Shown: one piece after another, positions 1 to 8,498 of the stretch
Layout: each line of letters starts with the position of its first letter
Numbering within the stretch: position 1 is the first letter of the stretch
Assembly (NCBI GenBank): GCA_022566895.1
Contig: JADFIA010000007.1
Location: forward strand, 1-64,000
Length of the DNA stretch: 64,000 bases
Origin: Pseudomonadota bacterium
GTDB taxonomy: Bacteria > Pseudomonadota > Alphaproteobacteria > Sphingomonadales > SMXR01
Direction: 5' to 3'
The notes under the pieces: generated by a model
Told to the model about the DNA's origin: nothing
The model's database searches: none
What the model saw: only the letters and a program-made list of their open reading frames with translations
Translations under genes and position numbers: made by a program

Positions 1-4
1 TCCA

Positions 5-703
5 ATGGGGCATGTAAGACAAATCGGCGTCATCACCGGCCTTGCCGTCGAGGCTCAGGTTTTAAGGCGGGCGGTTCGCCTTGAGCGGCTCGAAGACCGC
101 ATCTTCATCGCAGCCTGCGGCGGCCATAAGGAGCGCATCGAAGACCTGGCCAGGACGTTTGCCGAGCACGGGGCCGATACGCTCTTGAGCATCGGCCTGG
201 CCGGGGCGCTGTCCAGCGATCTCAAGACCTCGAGCCTCGTCGTGCCGCGGAAAATCGTTTTCGAGGGCGGACCCGAATTTCCGACCGACCCGGGGCTCGT
301 CGCTGTGATCGCCCAAGGCCTGGGGCCGCAGGTGGGGCACGGCGGCGATCTCTTGTGCGTCGCCAGCGAGGTCGCCAGCCGCGACGAAAAAAAGCGCCTT
401 GCCGCGGTTACGGGCGCCGTGGCCGTCGATATGGAATCGGGCCATCTGGCCCGGGCGGCACGCGAGATCGGCCTCGCCTTCGCGGTCCTGCGGATTGTAC
501 TCGATGAGGCGGCAGATTCCCTGCCGCACTCGACGCTTGGGCTGATGCGCCCGGACGGCACTACAGATCCGGTGAAACTATTTAAGAACCTGGCCAGGCG
601 GCCGGCCGATCTGCTGCCGCTGGTCGGGCTGATGGCCGATTTGATCGGTGCTCTAAATCGATTAAGCCGCGTCGCTCGCCAAGTCTTTCGCCAGTTTTTC
701 TGA
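5..703 (+). CDS. hpnG: HpnG-like hopanoid-associated phosphorylase/nucleosidase
   Basis: This 232-residue protein belongs to the purine nucleoside phosphorylase/MTA-SAH nucleosidase superfamily. Visible landmarks are the early TGLAVEA strand, the GLAGAL loop near residues 64-69 and VDMESGHLA near 141-149, where the glutamate normally contacts the ribose. In the hopanoid pathway HpnG releases adenine from adenosylhopane to give a (phospho)ribosylhopane, the step after HpnH. The call rests on the fold plus the adjoining hpnH. Its 3' end overlaps the end of convergent hpnH by 42 bp. The first ATG lies 5 bp into the window, so a start further upstream cannot be excluded, but the length suits the family. 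Confidence 0.85.
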   Translation: MGHVRQIGVITGLAVEAQVLRRAVRLERLEDRIFIAACGGHKERIEDLARTFAEHGADTLLSIGLAGALSSDLKTSSLVVPRKIVFEGGPEFPTDPGLVAVIAQGLGPQVGHGGDLLCVASEVASRDEKKRLAAVTGAVAVDMESGHLARAAREIGLAFAVLRIVLDEAADSLPHSTLGLMRPDGTTDPVKLFKNLARRPADLLPLVGLMADLIGALNRLSRVARQVFRQFF

Positions 704-1807
704 TTCGATTTCGGCGATCGCCTCTTCGACGTGTTTTTCGAAAATAAACTCGGCCGGGCGCTGGTTGGCGAGCGAAATCTCAGGCGCCATCGGACCGTCG
801 GTGCGGATCGGCCTGAGTTTGGTCATCAGGGCCTTGAACGGGTGGCGGACCGTTTCGTCCACCGCCGTCGGCTCGTAACCGCAATGGACCATGCAGTTGG
901 CGCATTTCTCATAATTGCCGGTGCCGTACAAATCCCAGTCAGTGGTGGTCATCAGCTCGTTAAAGCTCGCGGCATAGCCTTCGCCCAGCAGATAGCAGGG
1001 CCGCTGCCAACCGAAGATATTGCGGGTCGGGTTGCCCCATGGCTTGCAATGGTATTCCTGGTTGCCGGCCAGGAAATCGAGGTATAGCGTCGACTGGTTG
1101 AAGACCCACTTTTTGCCCTTGCCTAGCTTGAAGATATCGCGGAACAGTTGCTTGGTCTGGCGGCGGTTCAGGAAATGCTGCTGGTCGGGGGCCCGCTCGT
1201 AGGCATAGCCCGGCGAGATGGTCACGCCCTCGATCCCGAGGGTCATTGCGAAATCGAAAAACTCGGCCGTGCGATCAGCCCGCGCATTGTCGAACAGGGT
1301 CGCGTTGACGGTCACCCGGAAGCCGCGCTTGACCACTTCCTTGATCGCCGCGACGGCGCGCTCGAAAACACCCTCCTGGCAGACCGAGGCGTCGTGTTCT
1401 TCCTTGAGCCCGTCGAGATGGATTGAAAAGGTCAAATAGGTCGACGGGGTAAAGAGGTCCAACTTCTTGATCAGCAGAAGTGCATTGGTGCACAGATAGA
1501 CGAATTTCTTGCGCGCGATGATGCCGTCGACGATCGCCTTGATCTCCTTATGCAAAAGCGGCTCGCCGCCCGGAATCGAGACGATCGGGGCGCCGCAGTC
1601 GTCGACCGCCTCCAGGCACTCTTCGACGCTCAGGCGCTTGTTGAGGATCGGGGTCGGATAATCGATCTTGCCGCAGCCGGCGCAGGCCAGGTTGCAGCGG
1701 AACAACGGCTCGAGCATCAGCACCAAGGGATATTTGTCGTTGCCCTTCAGGCGTTGCTTGAGAATATAGCTGCCGACGCGCAGCTGCTGGATTAGCGGAA
1801 CGGACAA
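662..1807 (-). CDS. hpnH: HpnH adenosyl-hopene transferase (radical SAM)
   Basis: This is the radical SAM enzyme that joins the 5'-deoxyadenosyl group to diploptene, the first step of hopanoid side-chain extension. The cluster-binding motif CNLACAGC is at residues 38-45 (Cys38, Cys42, Cys45). It is followed by GGEPLLH for SAM binding and a C-terminal Cys-rich part (CANCMVHCGYEPTA) typical of HpnH. Length is 381 residues, normal for the family. The start is a TTG, chosen because the protein then begins MSVPLIQQLRVG as HpnH proteins do, with AAAGGG eight bases upstream. Its tail overlaps hpnG, the gene for the next enzymatic step. Confidence 0.95.
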   Translation of the reverse strand: MSVPLIQQLRVGSYILKQRLKGNDKYPLVLMLEPLFRCNLACAGCGKIDYPTPILNKRLSVEECLEAVDDCGAPIVSIPGGEPLLHKEIKAIVDGIIARKKFVYLCTNALLLIKKLDLFTPSTYLTFSIHLDGLKEEHDASVCQEGVFERAVAAIKEVVKRGFRVTVNATLFDNARADRTAEFFDFAMTLGIEGVTISPGYAYERAPDQQHFLNRRQTKQLFRDIFKLGKGKKWVFNQSTLYLDFLAGNQEYHCKPWGNPTRNIFGWQRPCYLLGEGYAASFNELMTTTDWDLYGTGNYEKCANCMVHCGYEPTAVDETVRHPFKALMTKLRPIRTDGPMAPEISLANQRPAEFIFEKHVEEAIAEIESEKLAKDLASDAA

Positions 1808-1883
1808 TTTCGGACCCTTTCACTCATATTTAGATGGTCGCTTCTGTTTACTGTTATGCCCGCCGGTTTCGCAAGTGTTCAAT

Positions 1884-4520
1884 TCAAAAATCTGTGTTTT
1901 CTTTTGCCTTTGCGCGACCCTCCCGCCAGGCCAGAAGGCCGGGCAGGATGACCAGAGCCGAGATCAGGGTCAGGGTGACCGATATGGTCAGCAATTCGCC
2001 CATGCTGGCGGTACCGCGGTGGGCCGATAATGCCAGGCTGCCGAACGAGCCGATGGTGGTCAGAGCGCTTAACAGCACGGCCCGCGGCGTGCTGGTTGCC
2101 AATAGCCCGCGCCCGGAACGCTCCTCGCGGGCCCTCAAGACCAGATGAATGCCGCTGTCGACCCCAAGACCGATCAACAGCGGCAACACGATCACATTGG
2201 CAAAATTGAACGGGATCGAAAAAAGGACCGTGGCCGCCGCGGTCATCAGGGCGGCCAGAAGGACCGGGATGGTGATAAAGGCGATGTCCGAGGGGCGCCT
2301 CAGAATCAACAGCAGGAAGCCGACGATCAAAATGGCCGCCCAGGTCGTGGCCTGGATCATCGAGCGGACGACGATCTCACCGGAGCGGGCGATCTGGACC
2401 GGCCGGCCGGTGGCCCGGGGGGCCGTGCGGCTGACCATCTCAACGAAATGCTTGAGGGCTGATTCGTCCGCTAGATCGGCGGTCGGGAAGATAGCCAGCC
2501 GCTGACGGCCATCGGCCGCTTGGTAGCGATCGCGCAGCCCCACAGGCAGATCATCGAGCGCTACGCCGGTCGCCCCGAGCCCCGAGGCCAGCTTGTCGAG
2601 GGTGGCCGGGAAAAACCTCAAGAGCGATATCTCGAGCGCCTTGAGCCGTACCGCATGGCCCGCATCGACGGCCAAAAGCGCCTCACCAAGCCGCGCCGCG
2701 CTGGCCGCCAACGGTGTTCCGGGCTGGCTTTTGCTCAGCCTCTCGAGATCGGCGATCAGCTCGGTGGTGGCCGGCCCGGCCGCCGCGATGGGGCTTGGCG
2801 TGACCGCCGGATCAGCCAGCAGCAGTGGGGTCATAAAGGTCGCAACATCGAACAGAATCTCGAGTTTTTCGTCCTGGTCGTCGGGCACGAAGCTGTGCAG
2901 ACTGACGACGCTGTCCACGACTTCAAGCGCCTCCAGACGCGCCTTGTAAGCGCCGATTTCTGACTCGGAATCGACCACCAGCTGGATCGCGTAGGGCGAG
3001 GATTTGCTGTCCTCCAACAATTCAAGATAGGCCTCGACCGATTCGGTGTTGGCCTCCTTGAGGCGGATGGGGTCGATCTCGAAGCGCACATCGGGCACCA
3101 GGATAAGCGCCGCCAGGCCGGCCACAACCCCGGCCAGGGCCACCGCGCGGCCGTGGCGTACGATCCAGCCGGCGCCGCGCCTGATTTGTTTTTTCGCCGC
3201 CGCCGGCTGCGCTTTCAGCGGCATCAGCGAAAGCAAGGCCGGCAGAAGGCTGAGCGATGTAAAAAGCGAGATGAACATGCCGGTCCCGGAGATCAGCCCC
3301 AATTGCGCCAGCCCGGCGTATCCGGTCGGCGTAAAAGCGAAAAAGGCCAGCGCTGTGGTGGGCGCGGCCAGGCTTAAAGGCCCGCCGACCGCCAGCGCCG
3401 CCGCATTCAGCGCCGCTTGGCTATCGGCAGTTTTTTGAGCTTCCTCGCGGTAGCGGAGCGAAAAGTGGATCGCAAAATCGATCCCCAGCCCGATGAACAG
3501 AACCGCAAAAGCAATCGAGATGATGTTCAGATATCCGATCGCGAAAATGGCAAAGGCAGCCGTCCAGACGAGCCCGGTAAGCAGCGTAATCAGCGAGGCC
3601 GCCACCAGCCGCAGCGAGCGGATACCGAAGCCCAACACGAGCGCCACCAGAACCAGGCTGACCGAGGCCGAGAGATACATGCCGTCGGAGACGCTTTTAA
3701 GCTCATCGGTCCCCAGCGCCATCTTGCCGGTGATCCTCAGGCGCAGACCGGGCGCCGATTGTTCGATCTCACGGGCCAGCGCGCGGGCCGCCAGGAGGGC
3801 CGGTTTGGCCGGCTGCAGCCGCGAGAAATCCGGCACCGGCCGGACCATCACCAAGCGCCGGCGGGCCTTGGACGGATCGTCGCCCTGATCGAACATCTCG
3901 GCCCAGCTCAGGTATTTTTCCTCGCCGCGCGCCAGGGCCAGCGTCACCTCGGCGATGCGGTCGAGAACCTCGGCCAGCTCGGCCGGCGTTTCCTGGTCTT
4001 CGGCCGCATCTTCGGCGGCCAGGGAGAGGACCTCGAAAAACCCGAAAAGGCTGGGATCCTCGGCCAGCGCCGCGAGGATCGGCTGAGCCCCGGCCAACTG
4101 GTCCGACAGCGCCACAAGTTCGTCAAGTTTGAGGAATAAAAAACCATTCTGGTCGAAAAAAGGACCGAATCCCGGGGCGTAGGCGTGACGAAACAGCTCC
4201 GGCCGGGCCTCGAGACCGGACAGGAGCTCTCGGCCCGCCAAGTCCGCCTCCTCGGGCGATGCGGCGTCGATGACGATCAAAAAGCTGTCGGCGAACTGCG
4301 GGAAGGTCTGGTTGAACTCCGCATAGACCCGGCGGAAGTCCAGCTCCGGATCGATCATCTTGTCGGTATCGGTGTTGATCGAGATGTTTTGGACCGTGTA
4401 GTAAAGGAGTGCCACGGTTATGACGATGGAAACACCAACCACCAGGCGGGCCGAGCGCAGAACCCAGCCGATCCAGCTAGCCAGCCACCTGGCCAGGATT
4501 TTTGTGCCAAATCTGATCAT
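1884..4520 (-). CDS. hpnN: HpnN hopanoid transporter, RND/MMPL superfamily
   Basis: This 878-residue inner-membrane RND-family protein is needed in other bacteria to move hopanoids to the outer membrane. There is one N-terminal membrane helix (about residues 14-44), a periplasmic domain, then a block of helices around residues 275-440, a second periplasmic domain from about 465, and a final helix block from about 720 to 865. Sterol-sensing/MMPL-type stretches such as LFIGLGIDFAIHFSLRYREE and LIGLGVDSGIHLVLRAREE mark the two repeats. It runs 77 bp behind hpnH on the same strand boundary and starts only 18 bp from the divergent hpnM, so the two genes share a very short control region. Confidence 0.92.
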   Translation of the reverse strand: MIRFGTKILARWLASWIGWVLRSARLVVGVSIVITVALLYYTVQNISINTDTDKMIDPELDFRRVYAEFNQTFPQFADSFLIVIDAASPEEADLAGRELLSGLEARPELFRHAYAPGFGPFFDQNGFLFLKLDELVALSDQLAGAQPILAALAEDPSLFGFFEVLSLAAEDAAEDQETPAELAEVLDRIAEVTLALARGEEKYLSWAEMFDQGDDPSKARRRLVMVRPVPDFSRLQPAKPALLAARALAREIEQSAPGLRLRITGKMALGTDELKSVSDGMYLSASVSLVLVALVLGFGIRSLRLVAASLITLLTGLVWTAAFAIFAIGYLNIISIAFAVLFIGLGIDFAIHFSLRYREEAQKTADSQAALNAAALAVGGPLSLAAPTTALAFFAFTPTGYAGLAQLGLISGTGMFISLFTSLSLLPALLSLMPLKAQPAAAKKQIRRGAGWIVRHGRAVALAGVVAGLAALILVPDVRFEIDPIRLKEANTESVEAYLELLEDSKSSPYAIQLVVDSESEIGAYKARLEALEVVDSVVSLHSFVPDDQDEKLEILFDVATFMTPLLLADPAVTPSPIAAAGPATTELIADLERLSKSQPGTPLAASAARLGEALLAVDAGHAVRLKALEISLLRFFPATLDKLASGLGATGVALDDLPVGLRDRYQAADGRQRLAIFPTADLADESALKHFVEMVSRTAPRATGRPVQIARSGEIVVRSMIQATTWAAILIVGFLLLILRRPSDIAFITIPVLLAALMTAAATVLFSIPFNFANVIVLPLLIGLGVDSGIHLVLRAREERSGRGLLATSTPRAVLLSALTTIGSFGSLALSAHRGTASMGELLTISVTLTLISALVILPGLLAWREGRAKAKENTDF

Positions 4521-4538
4521 TGCCGGAGTTGAACCAAA

Positions 4539-5177
4539 ATGAAGCCCAGATCTGTTTTTCCCAAATGGCTGCGGATCCTGGCCGGGATCCTGGTGCTGAT
4601 GGCAGTGGACCCGATTCGAGCCCAGGCGTCAACGGCTGGCGAGGTCATAGACGCCTTTCACGCCGCCCTCATCCACGTCATGCAGAAAGAAGACGAAATG
4701 GACTATGAGGCGCGGCGCCAGCATCTCGAACCCTTTGTGGCCGACGATTTCGATTCGACTTTCATGACCCGGGTCGCCTCCGGCCGTCATTGGAAGGGCT
4801 TTTCGGACGACCAGAAGACGGCGCTGACCAATGCCTTTCGGCGCTTGACCCTGGCCAATTACGCGGCCCGCTTCCATGGCTATTCTGGTCAGCGCTTCGA
4901 GACCCTGTCCGAAAAGGAGGTGCGCGGCGGCCGGTTGTTCGTGCGCACCCGGCTGGTCAAGGCCGACGGCGACGAGGTGCGGATCGACTATCTTATGCGG
5001 TCCCGGGAGGCCGGCTGGCTGATCATCGACGTCTATGTGGACGGTAAGTTCAGCGAGCTGGCGATGCGGCGCTCGGAATTTTCGCCGATCGTACGGGATA
5101 AGGGTTACGAGGGCCTTCTGGCCGTGATAAAAACCAAGGTGGCGGACCTTGAGGCGGGCGAGGACGTCGACGATTAA
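4539..5177 (+). CDS. hpnM: HpnM, MlaC/Ttg2D-family periplasmic lipid-binding protein
   Basis: This is a 212-residue exported protein of the MlaC/Ttg2D family, which binds lipids in the periplasm. HpnM is the hopanoid-cluster member, normally next to hpnN. A signal peptide is visible at residues 1-28 (basic start, hydrophobic core, cleavage near AQA-S). The body has the family pattern, with GRHWKGFSDDQKTAL at about 87-101, ANYAARFHGYSG at about 111-122 and the closing part DYLMRS, GWLIIDVYVDG and FSPIVRDKGYEGL. The start is 18 bp from hpnN in the opposite direction, with GGAG upstream. It leads the long plus-strand series that continues to astB. Confidence 0.88.
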   Translation: MKPRSVFPKWLRILAGILVLMAVDPIRAQASTAGEVIDAFHAALIHVMQKEDEMDYEARRQHLEPFVADDFDSTFMTRVASGRHWKGFSDDQKTALTNAFRRLTLANYAARFHGYSGQRFETLSEKEVRGGRLFVRTRLVKADGDEVRIDYLMRSREAGWLIIDVYVDGKFSELAMRRSEFSPIVRDKGYEGLLAVIKTKVADLEAGEDVDD

Positions 5178-5198
5178 CCCTGCCATCCGGGGGCCTTG

Positions 5199-6338
5199 GT
5201 GGCGTCATCTGAAGATCAAAGGAAAGCACGGCGGCGACTGTCGCACCCCTTGAGCGGGGCCGACCCGCTGACGCTTTTGAGGGTCTTGTTCGCCAACCGT
5301 GGAGTCAGCCCGGGTTCGCTGCCGCAAGTCACGCTGGCCATGCTGGCGAGTCTGTTGCGCCTGCCGTTTACGCTGGCCGACAGCGTTTGGGTGGCGGCCA
5401 GGCGCTCGAGCGTCGAGCCGATCACGCCGCCGATCTTTATCCTCGGCCATTGGCGCAGCGGCACCACCCATCTTTATAATATCATGAGCCGGGCCGAGCA
5501 TTTTCACACCGTCTCGCCGTTTGCCACCGCGCTGCCGTGGGATTTTCTAAGCCTGACCCGGCTGTTTGGGCCGGCTTTGGCCAAGGCCCTGCCCGAGGGC
5601 CGCTATATCGACAACATACCGGTGGCGCCGGACAGCCCGCAGGAAGACGAGATTGGGTTGGCCAACATGAGCCCGGTGTCCTTCTATCACGGCCTTTATT
5701 TCCCCCGGCGCTTCGCTGAGAACTTCGAGCGCGGCATTTATTTCGAGCGGCTCGGCGAACCGCAGATCGCCGCCTGGGAGCGGCGCCAGCGTTATTATTA
5801 TCTAAAGCTGCAGCTTGAGGCACCGGGCGCCCGGCTGGTCATAAAGAACCCGGTCTACACGGCCCGCCTGAAGCAGCTATTAAGGCTTTGGCCGGAAGCC
5901 AAATTCATTCACATTCACCGCAACCCCTACAAAATCTTTTTCTCCATGCGGAACTTTTACCACAAGCTGTTCGATCAGTTGGCGCTGCAAAAGCCGCCGC
6001 AGATCGATCTGGACGCGCATATTCTCGAGAGCTATTCGCGCATGATGCGAGCCTTGGAGAGCGACAGTGCCGGCCTGCCGGCCAACCGGTTTTATGAAAT
6101 GCGGTTCGCGGACCTGCAGGCCCAGCCGATGGAGCAGATGGCCCGCCTTTATGGGCAATTGGAGCTCGAGGGGTACGCCGCGGCGCGGCCCGAATATCTT
6201 AGCTATCTGGACAGCGTCCGCGGCTATAAAAAGAATGTCTATCTTTATCCGACCGCCGAGACAGCGCGGGTCGGCGTGGCCTGGGGCCATTTTATCGCAA
6301 AATGGGGCTATGGCGTGCCGAGCGCGGAGGGCCCATGA
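5199..6338 (+). CDS. PAPS-dependent sulfotransferase family protein
   Basis: This 379-residue protein is of the sulfotransferase family that transfers sulfate from PAPS to a hydroxyl or amine. The 5'-phosphosulfate loop is GHWRSGTTHLYNIM at about residues 83-96, and the 3'-phosphate strand and helix are IHIHRNPYKIFFSM at about 236-249. The substrate cannot be read from the sequence. It lies 21 bp after hpnM and overlaps the next gene by ATGA, so it is cotranscribed with hopanoid genes. A lipid (possibly a hopanoid) acceptor is an inference from context only. The start is GTG, five bases after a G-rich Shine-Dalgarno; a TTG three bases earlier is the alternative. Confidence 0.85.
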   Translation: MASSEDQRKARRRLSHPLSGADPLTLLRVLFANRGVSPGSLPQVTLAMLASLLRLPFTLADSVWVAARRSSVEPITPPIFILGHWRSGTTHLYNIMSRAEHFHTVSPFATALPWDFLSLTRLFGPALAKALPEGRYIDNIPVAPDSPQEDEIGLANMSPVSFYHGLYFPRRFAENFERGIYFERLGEPQIAAWERRQRYYYLKLQLEAPGARLVIKNPVYTARLKQLLRLWPEAKFIHIHRNPYKIFFSMRNFYHKLFDQLALQKPPQIDLDAHILESYSRMMRALESDSAGLPANRFYEMRFADLQAQPMEQMARLYGQLELEGYAAARPEYLSYLDSVRGYKKNVYLYPTAETARVGVAWGHFIAKWGYGVPSAEGP

Positions 6339-7501
6339 AGCGGATCCTGAAAATCCTCGCCGCGCTGGCCGTGGTTCTGGCCTTGGGGTTGGTCGTGCTG
6401 TTGCATCACCACGAGATCTTCGCACCGGCGGCCGGGCATCTTTCCTGCACCGTCCGGCTGTTGCGCATCGAAGGCTCGGGCGACCTGGTCGAAGGACCCG
6501 AGGATATCGTGGTCGATACAGGCCGCGGGGTGGCCTATATTTCGGCCTACAATCGCTTTCGGCTCAAAGCGGAGATATCGGCCGGCGGCCCGCTGACCAC
6601 AAAGGGCGGCATTTTTCGGCTCGACCTTGATGACCTTGCCGGTTCCGGCGAGATTACGGTCAGGGATCTATCGGCCTCCTTTGCCGCCCGGCAGCCGTTC
6701 CGGCCGCACGGCATCGCGCTTTATGCACCGGACGGCAGGGGCCAGGCGCTGTTCGTCATCAACCGCCGCCACATCATGGTGGAGGGCCAGCCGCGGATCG
6801 ATCCGACGGTCGAGATTTTCGATCTTGAAGGCCAGACAATAGAAGATCTGGGACCCCCGGTGGCGACCATCCGTGATCCCCTGATGTGCGGACCTAATGA
6901 TCTCGTGGCGCTCGATAACCGCCGCTTCCTGGTCTCGAACGATCACGGCGCCTGCACCCCCGGCGCCCAGTTTATCGAGGAGCTTCTGGGCTGGAAAGAT
7001 GCCTATGTGCTGGCCTTCGAGGGCGGCCGGCCGCGGGTCGTGGCCAGCCGTATCGGCTATGCCAACGGCCTGGCCCTGACCCCGAAGAGCGCCGGTCGGC
7101 AAAAGCTTTTGGTCTCGGCAACCCGCGACAAGGCGGTCCATATCTATGATCTCGAGGCTCTGCTGGCCGGGGACGGCAGCATCGAACCCGAGCGCAGCAT
7201 CGCATTGCCGGGCAGTCCCGATAATTTCAGCTGGGACGCCGAGGGCCGGCTCTATCTGGCGGTGTTCCCCAATATCTACCGTTTCGCGGCCTTTATGCGC
7301 GGCTGGTTCGGCATCGATACCGCACCGGGCGGCATGGTGCGCCTCGACTGGCGCTCGCCGGCCGAGCCGCCCTATCTTCATATATTCCCTGGCCAAACCT
7401 TGAACGGCGTTACCGTGGCGGCGCCCTACGGCGACTGGCTGATGGTGGCTTCGGGCTTTGACAACAAGCTGCTGGTCTGCCAAAGGGACGGCCATGCATA
7501 A
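6335..7501 (+). CDS. SMP-30/paraoxonase-like beta-propeller lactonase, membrane-anchored
   Basis: This 388-residue protein has one N-terminal hydrophobic segment (residues 4-24) and then a six-bladed-propeller-like domain resembling arylesterase/paraoxonase (PON) and SMP-30 lactonases. Recognisable elements include EGPEDIVVD, FRPHGIALYAPDGR, CGPNDLVALDNRRFLVSNDHG, YANGLAL and GSPDNFSWDAEGRLY, which hold the Asn/Asp/Glu residues that bind calcium in PON enzymes. The ATG overlaps the sulfotransferase stop as ATGA, better than an in-frame ATG 33 bases upstream inside that gene. Substrate unknown. It probably acts in the periplasm at the inner membrane, possibly on a lactone or a modified lipid. 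Confidence 0.75.
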   Translation: MKRILKILAALAVVLALGLVVLLHHHEIFAPAAGHLSCTVRLLRIEGSGDLVEGPEDIVVDTGRGVAYISAYNRFRLKAEISAGGPLTTKGGIFRLDLDDLAGSGEITVRDLSASFAARQPFRPHGIALYAPDGRGQALFVINRRHIMVEGQPRIDPTVEIFDLEGQTIEDLGPPVATIRDPLMCGPNDLVALDNRRFLVSNDHGACTPGAQFIEELLGWKDAYVLAFEGGRPRVVASRIGYANGLALTPKSAGRQKLLVSATRDKAVHIYDLEALLAGDGSIEPERSIALPGSPDNFSWDAEGRLYLAVFPNIYRFAAFMRGWFGIDTAPGGMVRLDWRSPAEPPYLHIFPGQTLNGVTVAAPYGDWLMVASGFDNKLLVCQRDGHA

Positions 7502-8498
7502 GATCGCCACAGCGCTGGTGACCGGCGGGGCCGGCTTTATCGGCCGCCATCTGGTGGCGGCGCTTTTGGCCCGCGGGACCAACGTCAAGGTGCTCGATCC
7601 GGCGGTCAGGGCGGCAGGATTCCCCAGCCAGGTCGAAACGATCGAGGGCTCGATCCTCGAGCCGGACGTGGTGCGTAGCGCCTTAAACGGTATCGATACA
7701 CTTTTTCACCTGGCCTCTTACGCCCATCTGTGGGCGCTGGACAAGCGCCTGTTCCGTCAGGTCAATGTGCTGGGCACCGAGATCGTGCTCGAAATGGCGG
7801 TGGCCAAGGAGGTGGAGCGCATCGTCCTGACCTCCACCGAGACCGTCTTGAGGGGTTGGCGCAACCGCTCGCCGGGGCTGATCCGCGAGGACGACGAACG
7901 GCCGCTGTTTGACATTCCCGGCCCCTATACCGATTCAAAACTCCTGCAGGAGGGGATCGGGCGCCTGGCCAGTGGCCAGGGCGGGCGGATCGTCACCGTC
8001 TATCCGACCGTGCCGATCGGCCCGGGCGATGTGAATATGACCGCGCCAACCGCCATGATCCGGGACTTCCTTACCGGCGCCGCCCCGGCCTATCTCGACA
8101 GCGTGTTCAATTTCGTCAACGTTCGGGACGTGGCGCTGGGCCACATTTACGCGGCCGAGAAGGGCGAAGTGGGCCGCGGCTACATATTGGGCGGCGAGAA
8201 TCTCGAAATGAGCCGGTTCCTGGAGCTTCTGGGCGCCGCCTCGGGCCGCCCGATGCCGACAAGGCGGGTGCCCTTCTGGCTGGCTTATCTGGCCGCCTAT
8301 TTCTCGGAGTTTGTGGCCAACCGGATCACCAAGCGGCGGCCAATGGCGCCCCTTGAGGGCGTGCGGCTGGCCCGCCACCCCAAAGCGGTCGACATTTCGC
8401 GGGCCCGCGCTGAAATTGGCTATACGCCGGGGCCGATCGCCGAAGCCTTGAAAGAAGCCGTCGACTGGCTGAGATCCGAGGGGCTGGTTGAGCCGTGA
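7494..8498 (+). CDS. hpnA: HpnA-like hopanoid-associated NAD-dependent epimerase/dehydratase
   Basis: This 334-residue extended SDR has the Rossmann nucleotide motif TGGAGFIGRHL near residues 8-18, the catalytic Ser/Thr region LTSTETVL and the YxxxK pair in PYTDSKLLQEG. Features shared with HpnA proteins are LFHLASYAHLWA, YPTVPIGPGDVNMTAPTAMI, a YILGGENL block and the end region EGVRLARHPKAVDISRARAEIGY. HpnA is found in many hopanoid clusters with an unproven sugar-epimerase role. The start ATG at 7494 overlaps the previous gene by 8 bp. The stop overlaps the next GTG, giving translational coupling on both sides. Confidence 0.82.
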   Translation: MHKIATALVTGGAGFIGRHLVAALLARGTNVKVLDPAVRAAGFPSQVETIEGSILEPDVVRSALNGIDTLFHLASYAHLWALDKRLFRQVNVLGTEIVLEMAVAKEVERIVLTSTETVLRGWRNRSPGLIREDDERPLFDIPGPYTDSKLLQEGIGRLASGQGGRIVTVYPTVPIGPGDVNMTAPTAMIRDFLTGAAPAYLDSVFNFVNVRDVALGHIYAAEKGEVGRGYILGGENLEMSRFLELLGAASGRPMPTRRVPFWLAYLAAYFSEFVANRITKRRPMAPLEGVRLARHPKAVDISRARAEIGYTPGPIAEALKEAVDWLRSEGLVEP

